Notes: a model not told the origin generated them from the letters alone. 64,000 nucleotides of DNA from Isochrysis galbana (GCA_018136815.1 CM030932.1:5432407-5496406); one strand, 5' to 3'; shown: positions 39,877 to 51,900, counted from the stretch's first letter. Numbers and translations: made by a program.

Positions 39877-40860
39877 TAGTTGAAGTGGATGAACATGCCG
39901 CCAGCCCGGTAGCGGTGCCTAGTTAGCCGTAAGGCTAAGGTTGTGAATATACTAGATACTAGCCTACTATCTAGATATCAGGCTATCTACCTCCAAGTCG
40001 CAAATCGCACAATCTACCTCAATGCTAATAGTGCCCAAGCCTGTCGCATTCGCGAATCGACACTCGACACTCGTTAGGCTTCGCTCTTCTCTTCGTCGTT
40101 CGACATTTATCGTTATAATTCTCTCGTTCTCATTCTCGGTCAAAAGCTTCGCTTGGACGCATAGGATCTTGGGTTGTGGAACGCCCTCTCTCTTTCCCTC
40201 GAAGAGAAGGGAAGTTTCGCCACCTTTCTTCCCCACCTATCTTCCCCGCGTTTCTCTTTCTATCTACTTTAGTGATTGCAATCAGGTTAAATTTGCAATC
40301 TCTTCGCATCTCCCCCTTAGGCACACCGCACTTCTCTCGTCTTATTCGGTAAGTCTTTTGGAATCCTGTGCGGCAGGATTGCCCCTCGTTTCCGTTATGG
40401 TGCGATTCCCCTTCCAGACAGGATCGCCGACAGATCGCCTTCTGATCGTCGTCCGTCGTCGTCTGGCCGGAGTGTTTGGGTTTGATTTTATTTAGTCGAG
40501 TTACGTGTTCAAAGTCGCGGGGCGAGAGTCGGAGTGTTTCCTGGAAGTCTCCGTCCGTCGTCCTGTCGTCAGTCGTCATCCGTTGACGGATCCGAGGTTA
40601 CCGCTGCCTCGGATGGGAACGGAGGGAACGGAAGGGAAGCGGCGAGAGGCGCGGCGGAAGTTGGGCAGTGGCCAATGACGGGCTGGACCACCTCCACCTC
40701 CTCAGCAGAGAAAGGCGGGAGGACGGGCTTGGGCGAGGGCGAGCGCGACGACGGAGCGGACATGGCTGGGCGGATCGAGATGGATAGGCTGGGGCTGAGG
40801 GATTGGAGAGGTTTGGTATTGAGGTAGTGTTGAGAACGAGGGACGAGAACGGGAACGAGA
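39877..40860. other. Intergenic, no supported gene
   Basis: A pyrimidine-leaning AT-richer stretch, with TCGTCGTCCGTCGTCGTC-like sequence near 40450. Long frames on both strands lack domain signals. Confidence 0.5.
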
Positions 40861-40869
40861 ACGACAACG

Positions 40870-41172
40870 AGAGCCTACGCGCGCGAGATCCTACGCGCCA
40901 TCGGCGTCCCGCTCGAGGGGCCCACCCTCGTCGGAACTGACAACCTCGCCAACATGCGCGTCGGCTCGCTGCGATCGGCCCCTTCTCGCGCGCGCCACTT
41001 CATGCGCCGATACCACACGCTCCTCCAGCGCGTTGCCGCCGGCGAAGTCGCCCTCCGCCACGTCGGCACAGAACACATGGCGGCCGATTTTCTGACAAAA
41101 TGGCTCCCCAAGCGCAAGCTCGACGCTTGCGTCCGTTACGCCACCAACGCCTGGGCCCATGCCTCCGCCTGA
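40870..41172 (+). pseudogene. Ty1/copia-type RNase H C-terminal relic
   Basis: The frame reads AYAREILRAIGVPLEGPT, TDNLANMRVGS, SRARHFMRRYHTLLQRVAAG, LRHVGTEHMAADFLTKWLP and stops at 41172. DN..A, SRARH..RRY and HV.TE.M.AD.LTK are the last blocks of copia RNase H, normally the 3' end of pol. Everything upstream (gag, protease, integrase, RT) is missing. A segment starting TGTTGCGGGTAAAGG near 41250 could begin a 3' LTR, but no second LTR is present to compare. Confidence 0.75.
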
Positions 41173-42299
41173 ATCATTCGGCCCCGCCTCCCCTCTCCCC
41201 GCCTTCTGCGATGCGCGCGCCGCCCCGACATCGGCTCTCGCATCGGGGGGGGTGTTGCGGGTAAAGGGGGGACCTTGTACACTTTCCCCCGTACGTTCCG
41301 TTTTTAGGTCTTCCCGCGCGACTCCCTCTCCGTCGCCGCGCCCCAGTCCCCTTCTTCCCGTATCGTCCCGTATCGGCCCGCCCCCCCTTCTCCTCTCCTC
41401 TCCCGGGCTCCCCGCGGAAGCCCTCTTACCCCTCTCCCCTCCCATCTCTCCCCGAGTGCTTCCTTGAGTTCCCGACCCCCTTTTGTCTATCTCTTTCCCG
41501 CGCGATTCCCTTCCCCCCCGCGCGTGACGTTTTCTCTCGGTGTCTTGACTACGCTCCGCGCTATCGCTCGAGCGCCCTCCGTCCCCCCTCGTCCGTCCCT
41601 CGTTCCCGTTCTCGTGTCGCTGTGCCCCGTGATGGCTGAGAGTGCGCCCATGTCTTCGGCCCCGTCCCTGCACGCTTCCCCGGCTCCCCACTGTTCACCC
41701 CCCACGCTCCAGGTGAGCCATACTTCTCATGTTACAGCTCAGCCTCCTCTCACACCCAGCCGCACCACAGCCACAGTTCCACACGATCCACCACAGTACT
41801 GAAAAATGAAAAACTCCCTGGCCACCGGCGCGAAAAAAAAAACACCGCATTATCTACACTCTCGTACTCGCCACGATGAAACAATTGGCTTCTGAAACTT
41901 TGCAGACGCTCTTATGATAGCATGAGAAACCTCTCCATGCATTCACATCGACTTTTGGGTGCAATTGTGAAAACTCGATTTTTTTCGTCCCCACCTCAGG
42001 TCATCTCTAACAACTCTATCTAATCTCACCTATCACCTATGGTAAGTAACTTTTGAGAGAAGTTACGTGTTTAACTTGTAACTTTTAGTTGAACTTCCAA
42101 AGGCGTGTGATGTGCCTCCATTATTAACATATGACTCACCGACGAATTGTGAGCGGCGAATACACTTTGCGGATCGTGACCCAATGTCCAATGTCCAGAT
42201 GTCCAGCAGCATGTGTAATGTGTAATGTGTCGTTTCTGCCACAACGGAATACGGAATAAGAGGACTCCGCCCATTTGGGGCTATGTCCGATAAAGCTCT
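41173..42299. other. 3' flank of copia relic, no supported gene
   Basis: C/T-rich to about 41760, possibly LTR or 3' UTR, then AT-richer unique sequence with an A-run at 41833-41842. The plus frames at 41159-41802 are Ser/Pro low-complexity. Confidence 0.5.
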
Positions 42300-42545
42300 C
42301 AGACATCTTTGAAACAATTCACAAGGTCACACGCTACACATCCGCGAGAGCAAAGTCCACACCGGAACAGATGATCTACAGGGACTCTTCATGCACTCAT
42401 ACACGCCATAGAAGCCCCGCGAATCAAACCCCCGCTCGCTAAACATCCTATGTCCATTGGCGTGGAGATACATTATAACCGACTTCCATAGAATCCACTA
42501 CGATAGCATAACCGTCTCAGCTCACTTGGATTTCACCCGAAACTT
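42300..42545 (+). pseudogene. LINE 3'-end relic, second copy
   Basis: Fragments in shifted frames resemble the C-terminal region of the 7169-7783 LINE: HLFETIHKVTRYTS corresponds to VFDTIHYLTEIS, and WRYIITDFHRIHYDSI to WRYILTDFYRIHYDNI. At the DNA level CTTGGAGATACATACTCACC is matched by cGTGGAGATACATTATAACC-type sequence. Stops and indels make it non-functional. Confidence 0.62.
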
Positions 42546-42950
42546 TCGGCTTGTTGCCCTCCACCATTCCACTTAATCATAGGCCACTAGCACCTAGTAG
42601 CAGCAACCGCACTCGGCTTTATAGCATACAAAGCATCATCATCACGTCACGGTCGTCTACATGTCGAGAAGTTTCTCCCCTGGTGAAAGATTGTGACAGC
42701 ACACAAGCTCCTGCTTTCAATTACGCACCCGAGTACCTCCGTGCAGGTTAATATCTAAAGCCCCAACGATCCAAATATGGTTAAGGTGTTCCAGTACATG
42801 ATGGATCAGGAGAATTACCAGGCGGTGTACGTTGCAACTTTTGCCCAAGACAGCCGGTGTGGGTGTAAAAGATATCGTTAAGTCTATGCTGAGCCGCTTG
42901 AGTGCATTCCACATAGTCTCGAATGGTGTCCTGAGTCTGTCAAGTGTCCC
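42546..42950. other. Intergenic, 3' flank of NDK-like gene
   Basis: AT-richer, with no gene, RNA or repeat that I can support. Confidence 0.5.
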
Positions 42951-44156
42951 TCATGAAATGCTACGCCCACCTGTGACCACCAAGTCCCTGGCCTCAAGCT
43001 CGACAGCTGCTGCTGCGCACGGCAACGAGTCCATGTCCTGGAACAGATCAAACACAGGCACCCCGTCGATGGATGGATTCTTGCACCACGCCAGCAAGGT
43101 CTTGTAGTTGAGCCCACATCGCAGCAAGTAGGCGCCGTACCCATCTTGGTGGATGTAGCGGTCCAACCACGTGCATCGTTCTGCCAGGCCTTCGAATGGC
43201 GATGCACTCGCGTGCACCTACGAGGCAAAAAAGAATTATGGGTAAAGCTGCAGCACACGGCAGAGGCTTTGTCATAAATGAATCATGGCGGGCGGATGCC
43301 CAGTCCTCGCGCATGTGTGGAGTCCAGTGTCTCCCACAAGGAGTGACGTTGCACATACCGCATTGTCATCAAGGCTCGGCTCTTGCGCAATGCCCAACTC
43401 GCGCCAGTGAGCAAATATGGTCCCACGAAGTGAGTCGGCAGGCGCCGAGGCCGGATCCGTTGCGCCGAGGATGTCAGCCCGGAACTGCGCCCAGCTCAGC
43501 TTTCTCGCGTCGAACCGGACCACAAACCACTTGAGGCAGCCTCCCGGCGTGACAAACCTCCTTCTCATCCTCGGCCAGAACCCATTGACAATGAAGATGT
43601 CGCTCCCTCCGTCGAGGTCGAGCCGTCCAACATAGAAGCCGGAACCGAGATGTGCCACCTGATCCCTCCACACCGCGATGTCCCAGCGCGCGCTCAGCTG
43701 CTCCTCGCTCCACCCAAATCTCGAGAGGGCCTCTGAGGCCGAGAGCACTTCTCCCCTCTCAAGGGCATCCGCCCACCTCAGGCCGAACTTGGCGGCAAAG
43801 AGCGCGGTTGGAAACTGGAGCGCGCGCGGCGAGAGCACGCTCGCCTTGCTCGAGATGCTGAGGTAGTGTCGCTCCACCAGAGCCTTCCTCTCGATCTCTT
43901 CGCTCTTCACCTCTCCCGACTCCACTATCGTTAAACCTCCTCTGCAGAGTCGCTCCGAGACGAGTGCGATGACTGCGGGCGTACAGGCGCGTGGCTTGAT
44001 AAAGACTAGAGCAAGGTTGTCCGACTCCGGCTCCGCAGAACGAGAGCACGAGAACAGAGACCAGTCGAGAGCAGAGAGGCCGCACGACCACTCGGCGCCC
44101 ATCGCGTTCTCCTCGCCTTCTCTGGGGCCGGCCGCTCTCTCCTTCTCATCTCTCAC
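42951..44156 (-). CDS. Nucleoside diphosphate kinase-like protein, expanded
   Basis: NDK-fold protein; canonical NDKs move phosphate between nucleoside di- and triphosphates through a phospho-histidine. Two exons, 44156-43359 and 43217-42951, with a 141-bp intron, give 354 residues (typical NDK ~150). LALVFIKPRACTPAVIALV is the first NDK strand and helix. GATDPASAPADSLRG matches the family's T-x-P...S/IRG block. Across the exon join DDNA|VHASASPFEGLAER lines up with N-x-x-H-x-S-x-S, so His268, the second codon of exon 2, would be the active-site histidine. Between them is an insertion containing FWPRMRRRFVTPGG and WFVVRFDARKLSWAQFR, and ~70 extra residues follow the domain. Met19 (44102) is an alternative start. 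Catalytic activity is inferred. Confidence 0.78.
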
Positions 44157-44856
44157 GTATTCTTCCCAAAGATTCCCCTAAACACGCGATGGCGGACAGC
44201 TCTTGGCTCTACACTCGCCCCCCCCCCCCCCCCATTCTTTTTTTGAGGACGATTTTTCGTAGAGCTCTACGCTATCATGACACGCCAAGCAATCATCATG
44301 GGATGGGGAGCGGAGAATCGTGGAATCATCCTGTCTGAATGTGCGTTTTGTTGTAGAGCGATCATCTGTCATCCGTAGACTCGAGGCAGTTCATGTTGTC
44401 TGGTTACTCCTTTTCAGCCGAAGCTAACAATAATACCGATAAGTTTCTCCTACGACACCCGCTGGCAAGACAAAAGCGTCTAATGTCTAATTCGGGACTT
44501 TGTTTGACCTCAGACCTCGACCTCGCGATCAAAGATCAAACCTCAAACCGCGATCAAACCAATTTGGCAAACCGGTTTACTTTGACCTTTGACCTCGCAC
44601 GGGGGCGGGAAAGGGCCCTCTGGCGCTGTGTTGCCGCGTGCCTTGCCGTTGCCGTTGTGGCTGCATTTGCTAGTTTTAACTTAACTCTACATGGCAGCAC
44701 ATGGCACATGGCGCTACTACCACTGCACCACGCCAAACCGCAAACCGCAAAATTCAAATGTGCACACACTCGCCCGACACATCTACGAGTTCACCAGAGG
44801 CGCAAGGACACCATCATCTTGTTGCAATTCTAGGCGATCCTGCCCCGCCCACGTTG
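44157..44856. other. Intergenic, no supported gene
   Basis: Contains a poly-C tract at about 44218-44234. Short tandem similarities (GATCAAACCTCAAACC-like) occur near 44530-44570. No gene. Confidence 0.5.
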
Positions 44857-45898
44857 TCAACAAGCCGTCGCTCTCCACTTTTTGAATCGGCTGCGAAGCG
44901 CGCTGGAGGCTGCTTGGAGTGTGACCTCGAGATGCTGTCCGCTCACGGGTTGCCCGCACGCATCGACCGGTGTGTAAGAACCCGGCAAAATCTGGCCAGT
45001 GGCATGGTCCATTTCCGGGGGGCCGTACTCGACAGTCGCCGTAACCACGCTAGGTCGGGATGCAGCCCACTGTGCGTCCCAAACATCCTCCCACCACTCG
45101 TAGAACCGTTGCGCAGCACGCGTCGTCAACGCATTCGGAAGCACGCTTATCACCTGTGGTGCTTGCGGCGTGCCGATACGCGCGTGCAAATGCTCGACAC
45201 AGGGAGCCACCTTCTGTCGTAGTAACATCACTTCCAAGGGAGTGTCGAGCATCCGTTCGGTCTTGATGACCCAGTGGGAGAAATCTGAGGTGAGACGGAG
45301 GTCTGGCAGGACGTCGAGCACGCGCGCAGTGGTAAAAGGGCAGCACAATATCCGACCTCGATGTGTTTCATGTGAAATTGGGGGCAGAGCATAACCGATC
45401 CGGCTAGAAAGCGAGAGCGCACGAGTGAGGTATTCGATAGAATCGATCTCGCCCCAAGCATCTGAGCCCGAGTGGGCATTGATGCGCTCGATGGGTGAGT
45501 CGCTTCCGGCGCCCTTGTGCAACTCGCCAATCTGTGAGAGATCAGGAGAGTGCTCTTCGTGAGCGGCATTAGGGAGTTGGTGGCGCATGCGTGCGCTTCA
45601 CCTGCTCCAGCTCTTCCCTGAAAGCACGGAGGTGTTGCTCAGGCGTCTTGGCAAGCTGCTCGTCTGCAGGGCCCTCGTAGTCTGCCCACGAAGAGTAGGC
45701 TGAGAGGACGACGGAAAGGCCCTCACGTCGTGCCAAGTCAAGCACGTGAGCCCTCTCCTCCACGCTTTTGCCCAGGTCACGCAGGGAGGCCTCGATCCCC
45801 TCGAATCCTGCTACACGCACCGCAGCGAGCGTCGCCTCTGGAGCGGAGCGCAGCTGCCCCAGCCCCCACGCGGAGCGGATGAGGCGCAGCCGCATCAC
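44857..45898 (-). CDS. Xylose isomerase-like TIM-barrel sugar isomerase/epimerase
   Basis: Member of the AP-endonuclease-2/xylose isomerase-like TIM-barrel superfamily. Exons 45898-45602 and 45531-44857, separated by a 70-bp GT-AG intron, join in phase 0 and give 323 residues. Exon 1 holds early barrel strands (VRVAGFEGIEASLRDLG, LSVVLSAYSSWADYEGP). Exon 2 has INAHSGSDAW (His119), HETHRGRIL (His153, Glu154, His156), LRLTSDFSHW (Asp182, His185) and EHLHARIG, a His/Glu/Asp set typical of the metal site. The substrate is unknown; relatives act on keto-sugars or inositol derivatives. The protein appears full length and cytosolic. Confidence 0.82.
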
Positions 45899-47260
45899 AG
45901 GCGAGTTGGATGTGCACGCTGGGCGCGCGCGTGGGCACGGAAGAGGGCCGGTGGGGAAGGAGGGTCAGCCCTCGAACACGCTGAGAGCGGCGCGCGGAGA
46001 GGACCGGACCGTCCCTACAGGACGGGTCGTCCGTCCATACACCATATACTTCTCTACTTTCAAGGGATTTTACAACGGCGCAGTATTGCTAAGCAGTAAG
46101 CTCTCAACACCAAGGTCGCAATAGAGCGACTCAACAAGTCGCGCTGTGGAGACGCCTATTGAGAGCGTCCCACTAACTAAAAAAAGCATCTGAAGTTTCT
46201 GGGCTGCACACCGAGTCGCTCGGTAACTGATACCGTTCCGCCGCCAACGCCCTTATGTCTTAATAAGTTCCCTTCCCTCCACCTCCCACCTCCCACCTCC
46301 ACCCTTTCCCCCCTTCATTCCTTGCGAGGTGGGAGCCGTCGGCGCGTGCTCCATCTCTAAAACTATAACAATGGTTTGTGGGCCACAGGCAACTCAGTGC
46401 CCTGCCTTGGGCCCTCTTTCAATACTTGACTCCCTCTCCCTCTCCCTCTCCCACTCCCTCTTCCACAACTACAACCAACCCTGCTAGCAACGCAAACCGT
46501 GCGGAACGCTACACGCTAGACGCTACGTCATTCGGCTTCAGAACGAGCCCAAGCCGCGGCCATGATTGATGATTGCACGTGCCTGATGAGGCGCTCTGAT
46601 GCCCCGCACTTCAGCCCCCAGGCTCTGCCAGGCTCTCTGCAGGCTGCAGGCTGCAGGGCCTACGGCCTACGGAGACATCTTCACCCACGCCTTCACCTGC
46701 GTCTGCGTGTAGCATCGACCAGCGGCTCAGTGCAAGGGCTCATATTCCGCAGTTGCAGTTGCATAATTTTTAATTTTCTTTTATTCTTGGGGCCCACCAA
46801 TATCGTTGACACAAGCAGCGCTCTCACTTCTCACTTCGCGTCCCAGCGGGTGTGTGAGAGAGGCCCCAATCGACGGGATTTGTGGGGGGCGCCCGAGGGG
46901 TAGGTGGCAGTGACATCCCTTGCCCCTACGCAGGAGCTCCTATGCCTTGGTGGTTGGTGGGCCTCAGCCTTAGCGGCGGACATTGTACATTGTGGCCGAG
47001 CTTGCCCGGCGCGTGGGCGCGCTCACGCCCCTTGCATTCCCGCTAGACTATCAACCCCCCCCCCCCCCCCACTCCCCTCCCGCGGCCACCCGCCTACCAC
47101 CGCAAGGCACTCCGTGCAATGCCATTTTTGGTAATGTAGTGATAAGGATCCATGGTGGAGTAGAATAACAAAGTAACCCGCCGCTCACGTACTCATTCCG
47201 CAATATGGAAGCTGCAAGACTGGCTCATGAATGCACATTCACTGCATACAGCCTGAGGAG
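45899..47260. other. Intergenic, no supported gene
   Basis: Holds a CCCTCTCCCTCTCC simple repeat near 46430-46450, CACCTCCCACCTCCC near 46275-46300, and a poly-C tract at 47056-47072. Frames at 46378-47168 are low-complexity with no domain. Confidence 0.5.
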
Positions 47261-48091
47261 TCACCCAATACAGCCTGCAAGTAAATCCATTTCATGGGCT
47301 AGCTCGGCTGCAAGTTGTCGGCGAGCAACCTCTGTGGGATCAATAGAAGGACTGCCCCATTCCTCTTTACGCTTCAACTCCTCCTTGCCCTCCACAAGCT
47401 CCGAGAATTCCCGTTCCAATCGCGCCACAATGCTCTCCAGAGTCAGTGGAATTCTCTCATCGGCGCGTCGAATGGCTTCGGCGTCGGCTTTGGCGGCATC
47501 GGCTGCCCTCTGTTCCAATTCGTCGTATGCAGACTTAGCCTGCTGTGTGGCTGCCTCAAGCTTTTCTCGTAGATCTCCAGCCCTGGCCGCCATAGTCTCT
47601 GTTTCGACTTCAGCCTTCAAGAGCAGTCGACGATTCTCGGCCATTAGCTCTTCAATGGATTTTTGCTGCGCCAACTCGTACTCTGCCCGTTGTTCCGCCG
47701 TCAGACCACCTGCACTCCCCTGCAGTTGCGCCAGCTGCATGCGCAGCGAAACCACCTCGCGGTCAACCTCCTTGGCGTGGCGCAAAAAGGTCTGCGCCAG
47801 CTCGTCGTCTCGTGCTGTCCGTCGCGTGAGCTCAGCGAACGTCAGACGCTGCTCGAGTGGCACGCCGGGGTGGGGCAGCTGGGAGAAAATGAGTGCCTCA
47901 AAAGTGTCGCGTAGCGCACTTAGCGTGGGCTGGAAGGTGACCGAGTGCTCAGAGACGCTGTTGAGAAGCGCAAGTGCCTCAACTGCTGCGGCAGTACGAT
48001 CCCCCTCCAAGCGCGACCGCTCGCGCACCGCCATCGCCGCCGTCTCGAGCGCCATTGGGCTCACAAGCGGTAGCTGCTCCGCCATCGCCAT
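47261..48091 (-). CDS. Coiled-coil protein, unidentified
   Basis: A 276-residue frame in one exon. Residues ~1-100 are helical (LPLVSPMALETAAMAVRERS, VTFQPTLSALRDTFEALIF) and ~105-265 form a nearly continuous heptad-rich coiled coil (LRMQLAQLQ, EELMAENRRLLLKAEVE, LREKLEAATQQAKSAYDELE). It ends LLAGCIG and stops, but GTGACT right after the last residues could be a donor, so a 3' exon is possible. The layout recalls axonemal regulatory proteins such as DRC9/DRC10, but no IQ motif or specific signature is visible. Met3 is an alternative start. It is divergent from VPS11. Confidence 0.62.
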   Translation of the reverse strand: MAMAEQLPLVSPMALETAAMAVRERSRLEGDRTAAAVEALALLNSVSEHSVTFQPTLSALRDTFEALIFSQLPHPGVPLEQRLTFAELTRRTARDDELAQTFLRHAKEVDREVVSLRMQLAQLQGSAGGLTAEQRAEYELAQQKSIEELMAENRRLLLKAEVETETMAARAGDLREKLEAATQQAKSAYDELEQRAADAAKADAEAIRRADERIPLTLESIVARLEREFSELVEGKEELKRKEEWGSPSIDPTEVARRQLAAELAHEMDLLAGCIG

Positions 48092-48260
48092 CGAGAAAAA
48101 GGCCGTTACCTCGTCGGACGTGTTGAGAGTGGAAAAGGTCTCTCCGTGAATTCCACCCTATATCTACCCTAGGAAATTGTAAATTCTGTAAAAGTCAGTC
48201 ATTACAAAGCGTCATGCCAACAAGTACAGAGTGGTGAGTGATGGCAGCGACAAGGGGAGG

Positions 48261-48294
48261 CTAACGAACGCTGCACATGCTCAGCGTTCGTTAG
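48261..48294. repeat. Perfect 13-bp inverted repeat, 8-base loop
   Basis: CTAACGAACGCTG at 48261-48273 is followed after CACATGCT by its exact reverse complement, CAGCGTTCGTTAG, at 48282-48294. It lies in the 850-bp region between two divergent genes, 170 bp from the coiled-coil start. It could be a dimeric factor site or a hairpin. Confidence 0.9.
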
Positions 48295-48389
48295 GACCTG
48301 GGAGTGGTGGTGGTGGTCACGCATCGCCTTATCGCTCACAGGGCGCGGGGCGCAGAGCTCTTGCGCTCTTGCTCAAAGTCAAAGGTCAA

Positions 48390-48645
48390 AGGTGGCCAGC
48401 GGGAACTGGATCTGGCCTGGGCGTGTTGTACGCCGAGCGCTGTCGCCCGTCGTTTGGCAATGTTCCGCTGCTCTAAGCTTTGGGGATTGCGGACGTCCTC
48501 GATCACCTTCGGTGGTCGGTGGCCAGTGGGAACTGGCCTGGGCGTATTGTACATTGTATACATTGTACATTGTACGCCGAGTGCTGTCGCCCGTCGTTTG
48601 GCAATGCTCCGCTGCTCTAAGCTTTGCGGACGTCCTCGAGGATGG
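48390..48645. repeat. Tandem duplication, ~125-bp, upstream of VPS11
   Basis: GTGGCCAG(C/T)GGGAACTGG, GGCCTGGGCGT, TGTACGCCGAG(C/T)GCTGTCG and CCGCTGCTCTAAGCTTTG(G/C)GGA occur in order twice, from about 48394 and from about 48520. The second copy has gained a TGTACATTGTATACATTGTA expansion. A third partial start may be present near 48385. Confidence 0.88.
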
Positions 48646-48938
48646 CGAGTCGCTCCTCCGCAATAGCATCGTGGGCAGCCTTGGTGTAGACTCCCTTGGA
48701 CCCTGAGGGTGGCACCACAGGCACCCTGGCGGCCCTTGGAGCCATCGGCGCCGGCGCGTGCGCGCTGCGAAACGTTGTCCGTCACGAAGCTCTATCTAGC
48801 GTCTAGAGCTAGAAGTAGTACTTGTAGATGGTGGATGGACGATTTATTTTCGTCAGCACGTTTGCTATCTACAGTAAAGTACTTCTTCTACTCCTATCTC
48901 TGGGCTTCTCTTCTCCCACCAGCGTGTTGGTCCTTCCG

Positions 48939-51900
48939 ATGGCGACTTCGTCTTTCTCCTCCCTCCGATGGGAACGCTTCCGCTGGTTCGAGGCCACGCG
49001 CCAGCACGGAGTAGTGAGCGACGGCTGCTGTATCGCTCTACAGGGCGGTACTGGCCTCGTGCTCTCGATCCGCGAAACTGGCGGAGCTGGGGAGAGCCTG
49101 CAGCTCCTGGACGAGCATCTACAGCTAATTGGAGAGATACAAACTGGTCACACGCGGCTCCTTCAGCTCTCCCAGGCGGTAAGATTGGGTGGGAAGCTGA
49201 AGGCGAAGGCCAATAAACAGCACAAGCACCTCACGCAACCTCCACGCACGCTGATCGACGAGGAGCCCCTTGTGACCATCGGTATTGAATTACAACACGA
49301 TGGCACCTCCACCACCACAGTACGCCGCTGGGAGCCTCCCACCGCGGCAGGCGCAGCTTGGCGGTGTACACTCCACAAGAGGATATTCCCGCCGGGGGGT
49401 GGGGATCACGGCCTCGTCGCTGCGCGTGATCCCGTGTCACCGGAACCCTTGGTGACTGCAGTAGCGGTCGCCTGTGGCGGGGCGCTTATCGCAGTCGGCT
49501 GTTCGGATGCCAGTGTGTGGCTTTTGCGTGCAAACGATTCGGGGGAGCAGCACAGCCTGTTCGATGGAAGCTCGGGGTTCCTTCGCCTTGGAAACGTGCC
49601 GCCACCGAGCATCGCCTTGAGGGCGGCAGGAACTGAGTTCGGGCCGATCACCGCTTTGCACTTTGGTGGTTTCGAAGATGGTGGCAGTTCTGCCGGCAGT
49701 GGGGATGATCACGGCGTCGATGCCCAAGAGTCGAACGCAACGACTGCGCGTTCCGCGCGCTCTCAAGGCTCATTCCCGGTACCGCCCACGCTGTTTGTCA
49801 TCACAGCGCAGTTGGTGATGAGTGTCACTATATGCAACCAGTCGTGTCGCTTTGAAGGCGGAAGTTGCGCATTGACCTCTAGTGGAGCGAGTGCTGCCAT
49901 TGACGCTTCCCCCTGCCGTGTACTTTTTCACGGAGGGTCAGGCAGCCAGGGCGACGAGGGCTACAACATGTGCAGTTGCGTGAAGATGACTAGGGATTTG
50001 ATGCCCACAGAACTTGCGGTAGGGAGGTGCGCCGCCGCCGGGGTGGAATGCTTTGCCTATTGGTGTGAGGCGCAAGGCCGTGTCGTGGCAGCTCAACACC
50101 ATTGACCCGCGAGTGCTGCTGTCTTCCTCAGGGCGGAGGCAGTATATTTTTATGCCGCGGATGATCCATCGCGTGCCTTCGCTTTCAGTGGTTTTAAACG
50201 TGCCATGGGCTGGCATCGCGGGCATCTCGTTGTCATCACGGCTGAGGGGGGCCGCGATTGTTGGGAGAGCAACTCCAAGATGATGGGCGACGAGATGCAC
50301 TCTATCCAGGTGTGCATGACGATGTGGCGTCAGTGTGCTATAGCTGTTCCAACGCGCGGTTGTAGCCCATCTCAATCGGGTAGGTCGTGGCAAGAACACA
50401 TGACATTCACTTCTCGCTTCGTTTTCGCTCAAGGTGTACGACCTCCAAGCTAAATGTGTCGCCTTCCATTCCTCCCTCGACGCGCCATTCGTGGGGTTGC
50501 ATTGTGGCCCAAGAGCTGTCTTCGTTCGGCTTGGAGACGGCTCCGTACTATCGCTTCAGGAGGCATCCTTACAAGCCAAGCTCGAGATGCTATACGCGCG
50601 AGGAAACTTCGCTGCTGCCTTAGTACTTGCAAATGCACAGGTGTGTTGGTCTGCCGAGCGTTCGGCGACATCCTATCAACACGATATGTTGCTCGTCGCA
50701 TGGGCGCCACGCTTTCCCTCTCGTCCTTGCCTTTGGCATACCCTTGTCATTCTGTCTATGTGTTGCAGAAGTCCAATGCATTGATCATAGGCGAAGTTCA
50801 TGCTCGCTGTGCGGAACACATGCTGTTGGCTGGAAATGCAGAGGCAAGCGTCGAACATTGGATTGCCACCATCGGAGCTGTTCCTCCATCAGCAGTCATT
50901 GTGAAGCTCCTAGCACCACACTGTGAGCTCATGCATGCTTGGCCAGCCAAACGCTCCGCGGTCCGGGAATAACATGACTCACTTGAGGCTACGCAATTTT
51001 GGCATCGCCAACCCCTTGTCAAACGCGGATCCTCACGGGCAAGGGGAGGGTGGGGTGAAGAGGTTCCGATAGGCGCGTCGAGAGCGCTGGACGCCTTCTT
51101 GCGCACGGATTGCCGATGCCCGAACATGTGCAATAGATTCTCTTTAAATGGTACCACTTCTGAGCTGATGAGCCCATCCCACCCCCTTCGCTGACATCTG
51201 CTAGGCGCACCAATTCTCATCCAGTATCTTCGCGCCCTGATCCATCACCCGTCCGTTAGCTCTACTAAAGAGCATTCTGCGCTTCTTCTGGCTTGTTTGA
51301 TTCGTGACGCCACCTGTGCAAGGGATAGGAAGATTAACAATGTTGAGGGTGCGAAGAGCGACCCTCATGACCATGATGACGAGCCTGCGAGTGTTGGGAT
51401 GGGACACGGATTGGCGATGCAAACAAGAGCGTGCGGTGGCAAACCGGGGAATGCATCGCTCAAAGGTGAGGAGGGTCTCGAATCCCACCCGGGAACACCA
51501 GCACGGCGGGCTGATGCCGGCGAAGAGGAGAGTAATCGGTTCTTGCATTCACGCGAGGGCGATGCATCTCTAGTTGCTTTTGTGGAAGAGCTGTGCCATG
51601 GAGCTGAGCCGAGCCTCGATGTCGCATGTGCGATGCCGGATCTGGACCAAAACTCACTCGCGACAAATGCCTTTGGATCGACGAGCGCTTGCAGTTGTGG
51701 GAGTGATTCTGTTGACGATGAAGCCAGGCGCGGTGACAAAAACCACAAAGTGGATGAATCCGGCGCTGGCCCAAGTGCGCCACGCTCCTACTCGGTGATG
51801 CCACCATTTCCAATCGACATTGAAGCTGCCATCTTGACGTTGCAATCGTCAGGCTTTACGACTTTGGCGCTGCGTCTTTCCCAGTGTTTCTCGTGCTCGA

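Noticed and set aside
47205-48149. 314-codon plus frame rich in Ser
   Set aside because: Antisense shadow of the coiled-coil gene at 47261-48091.
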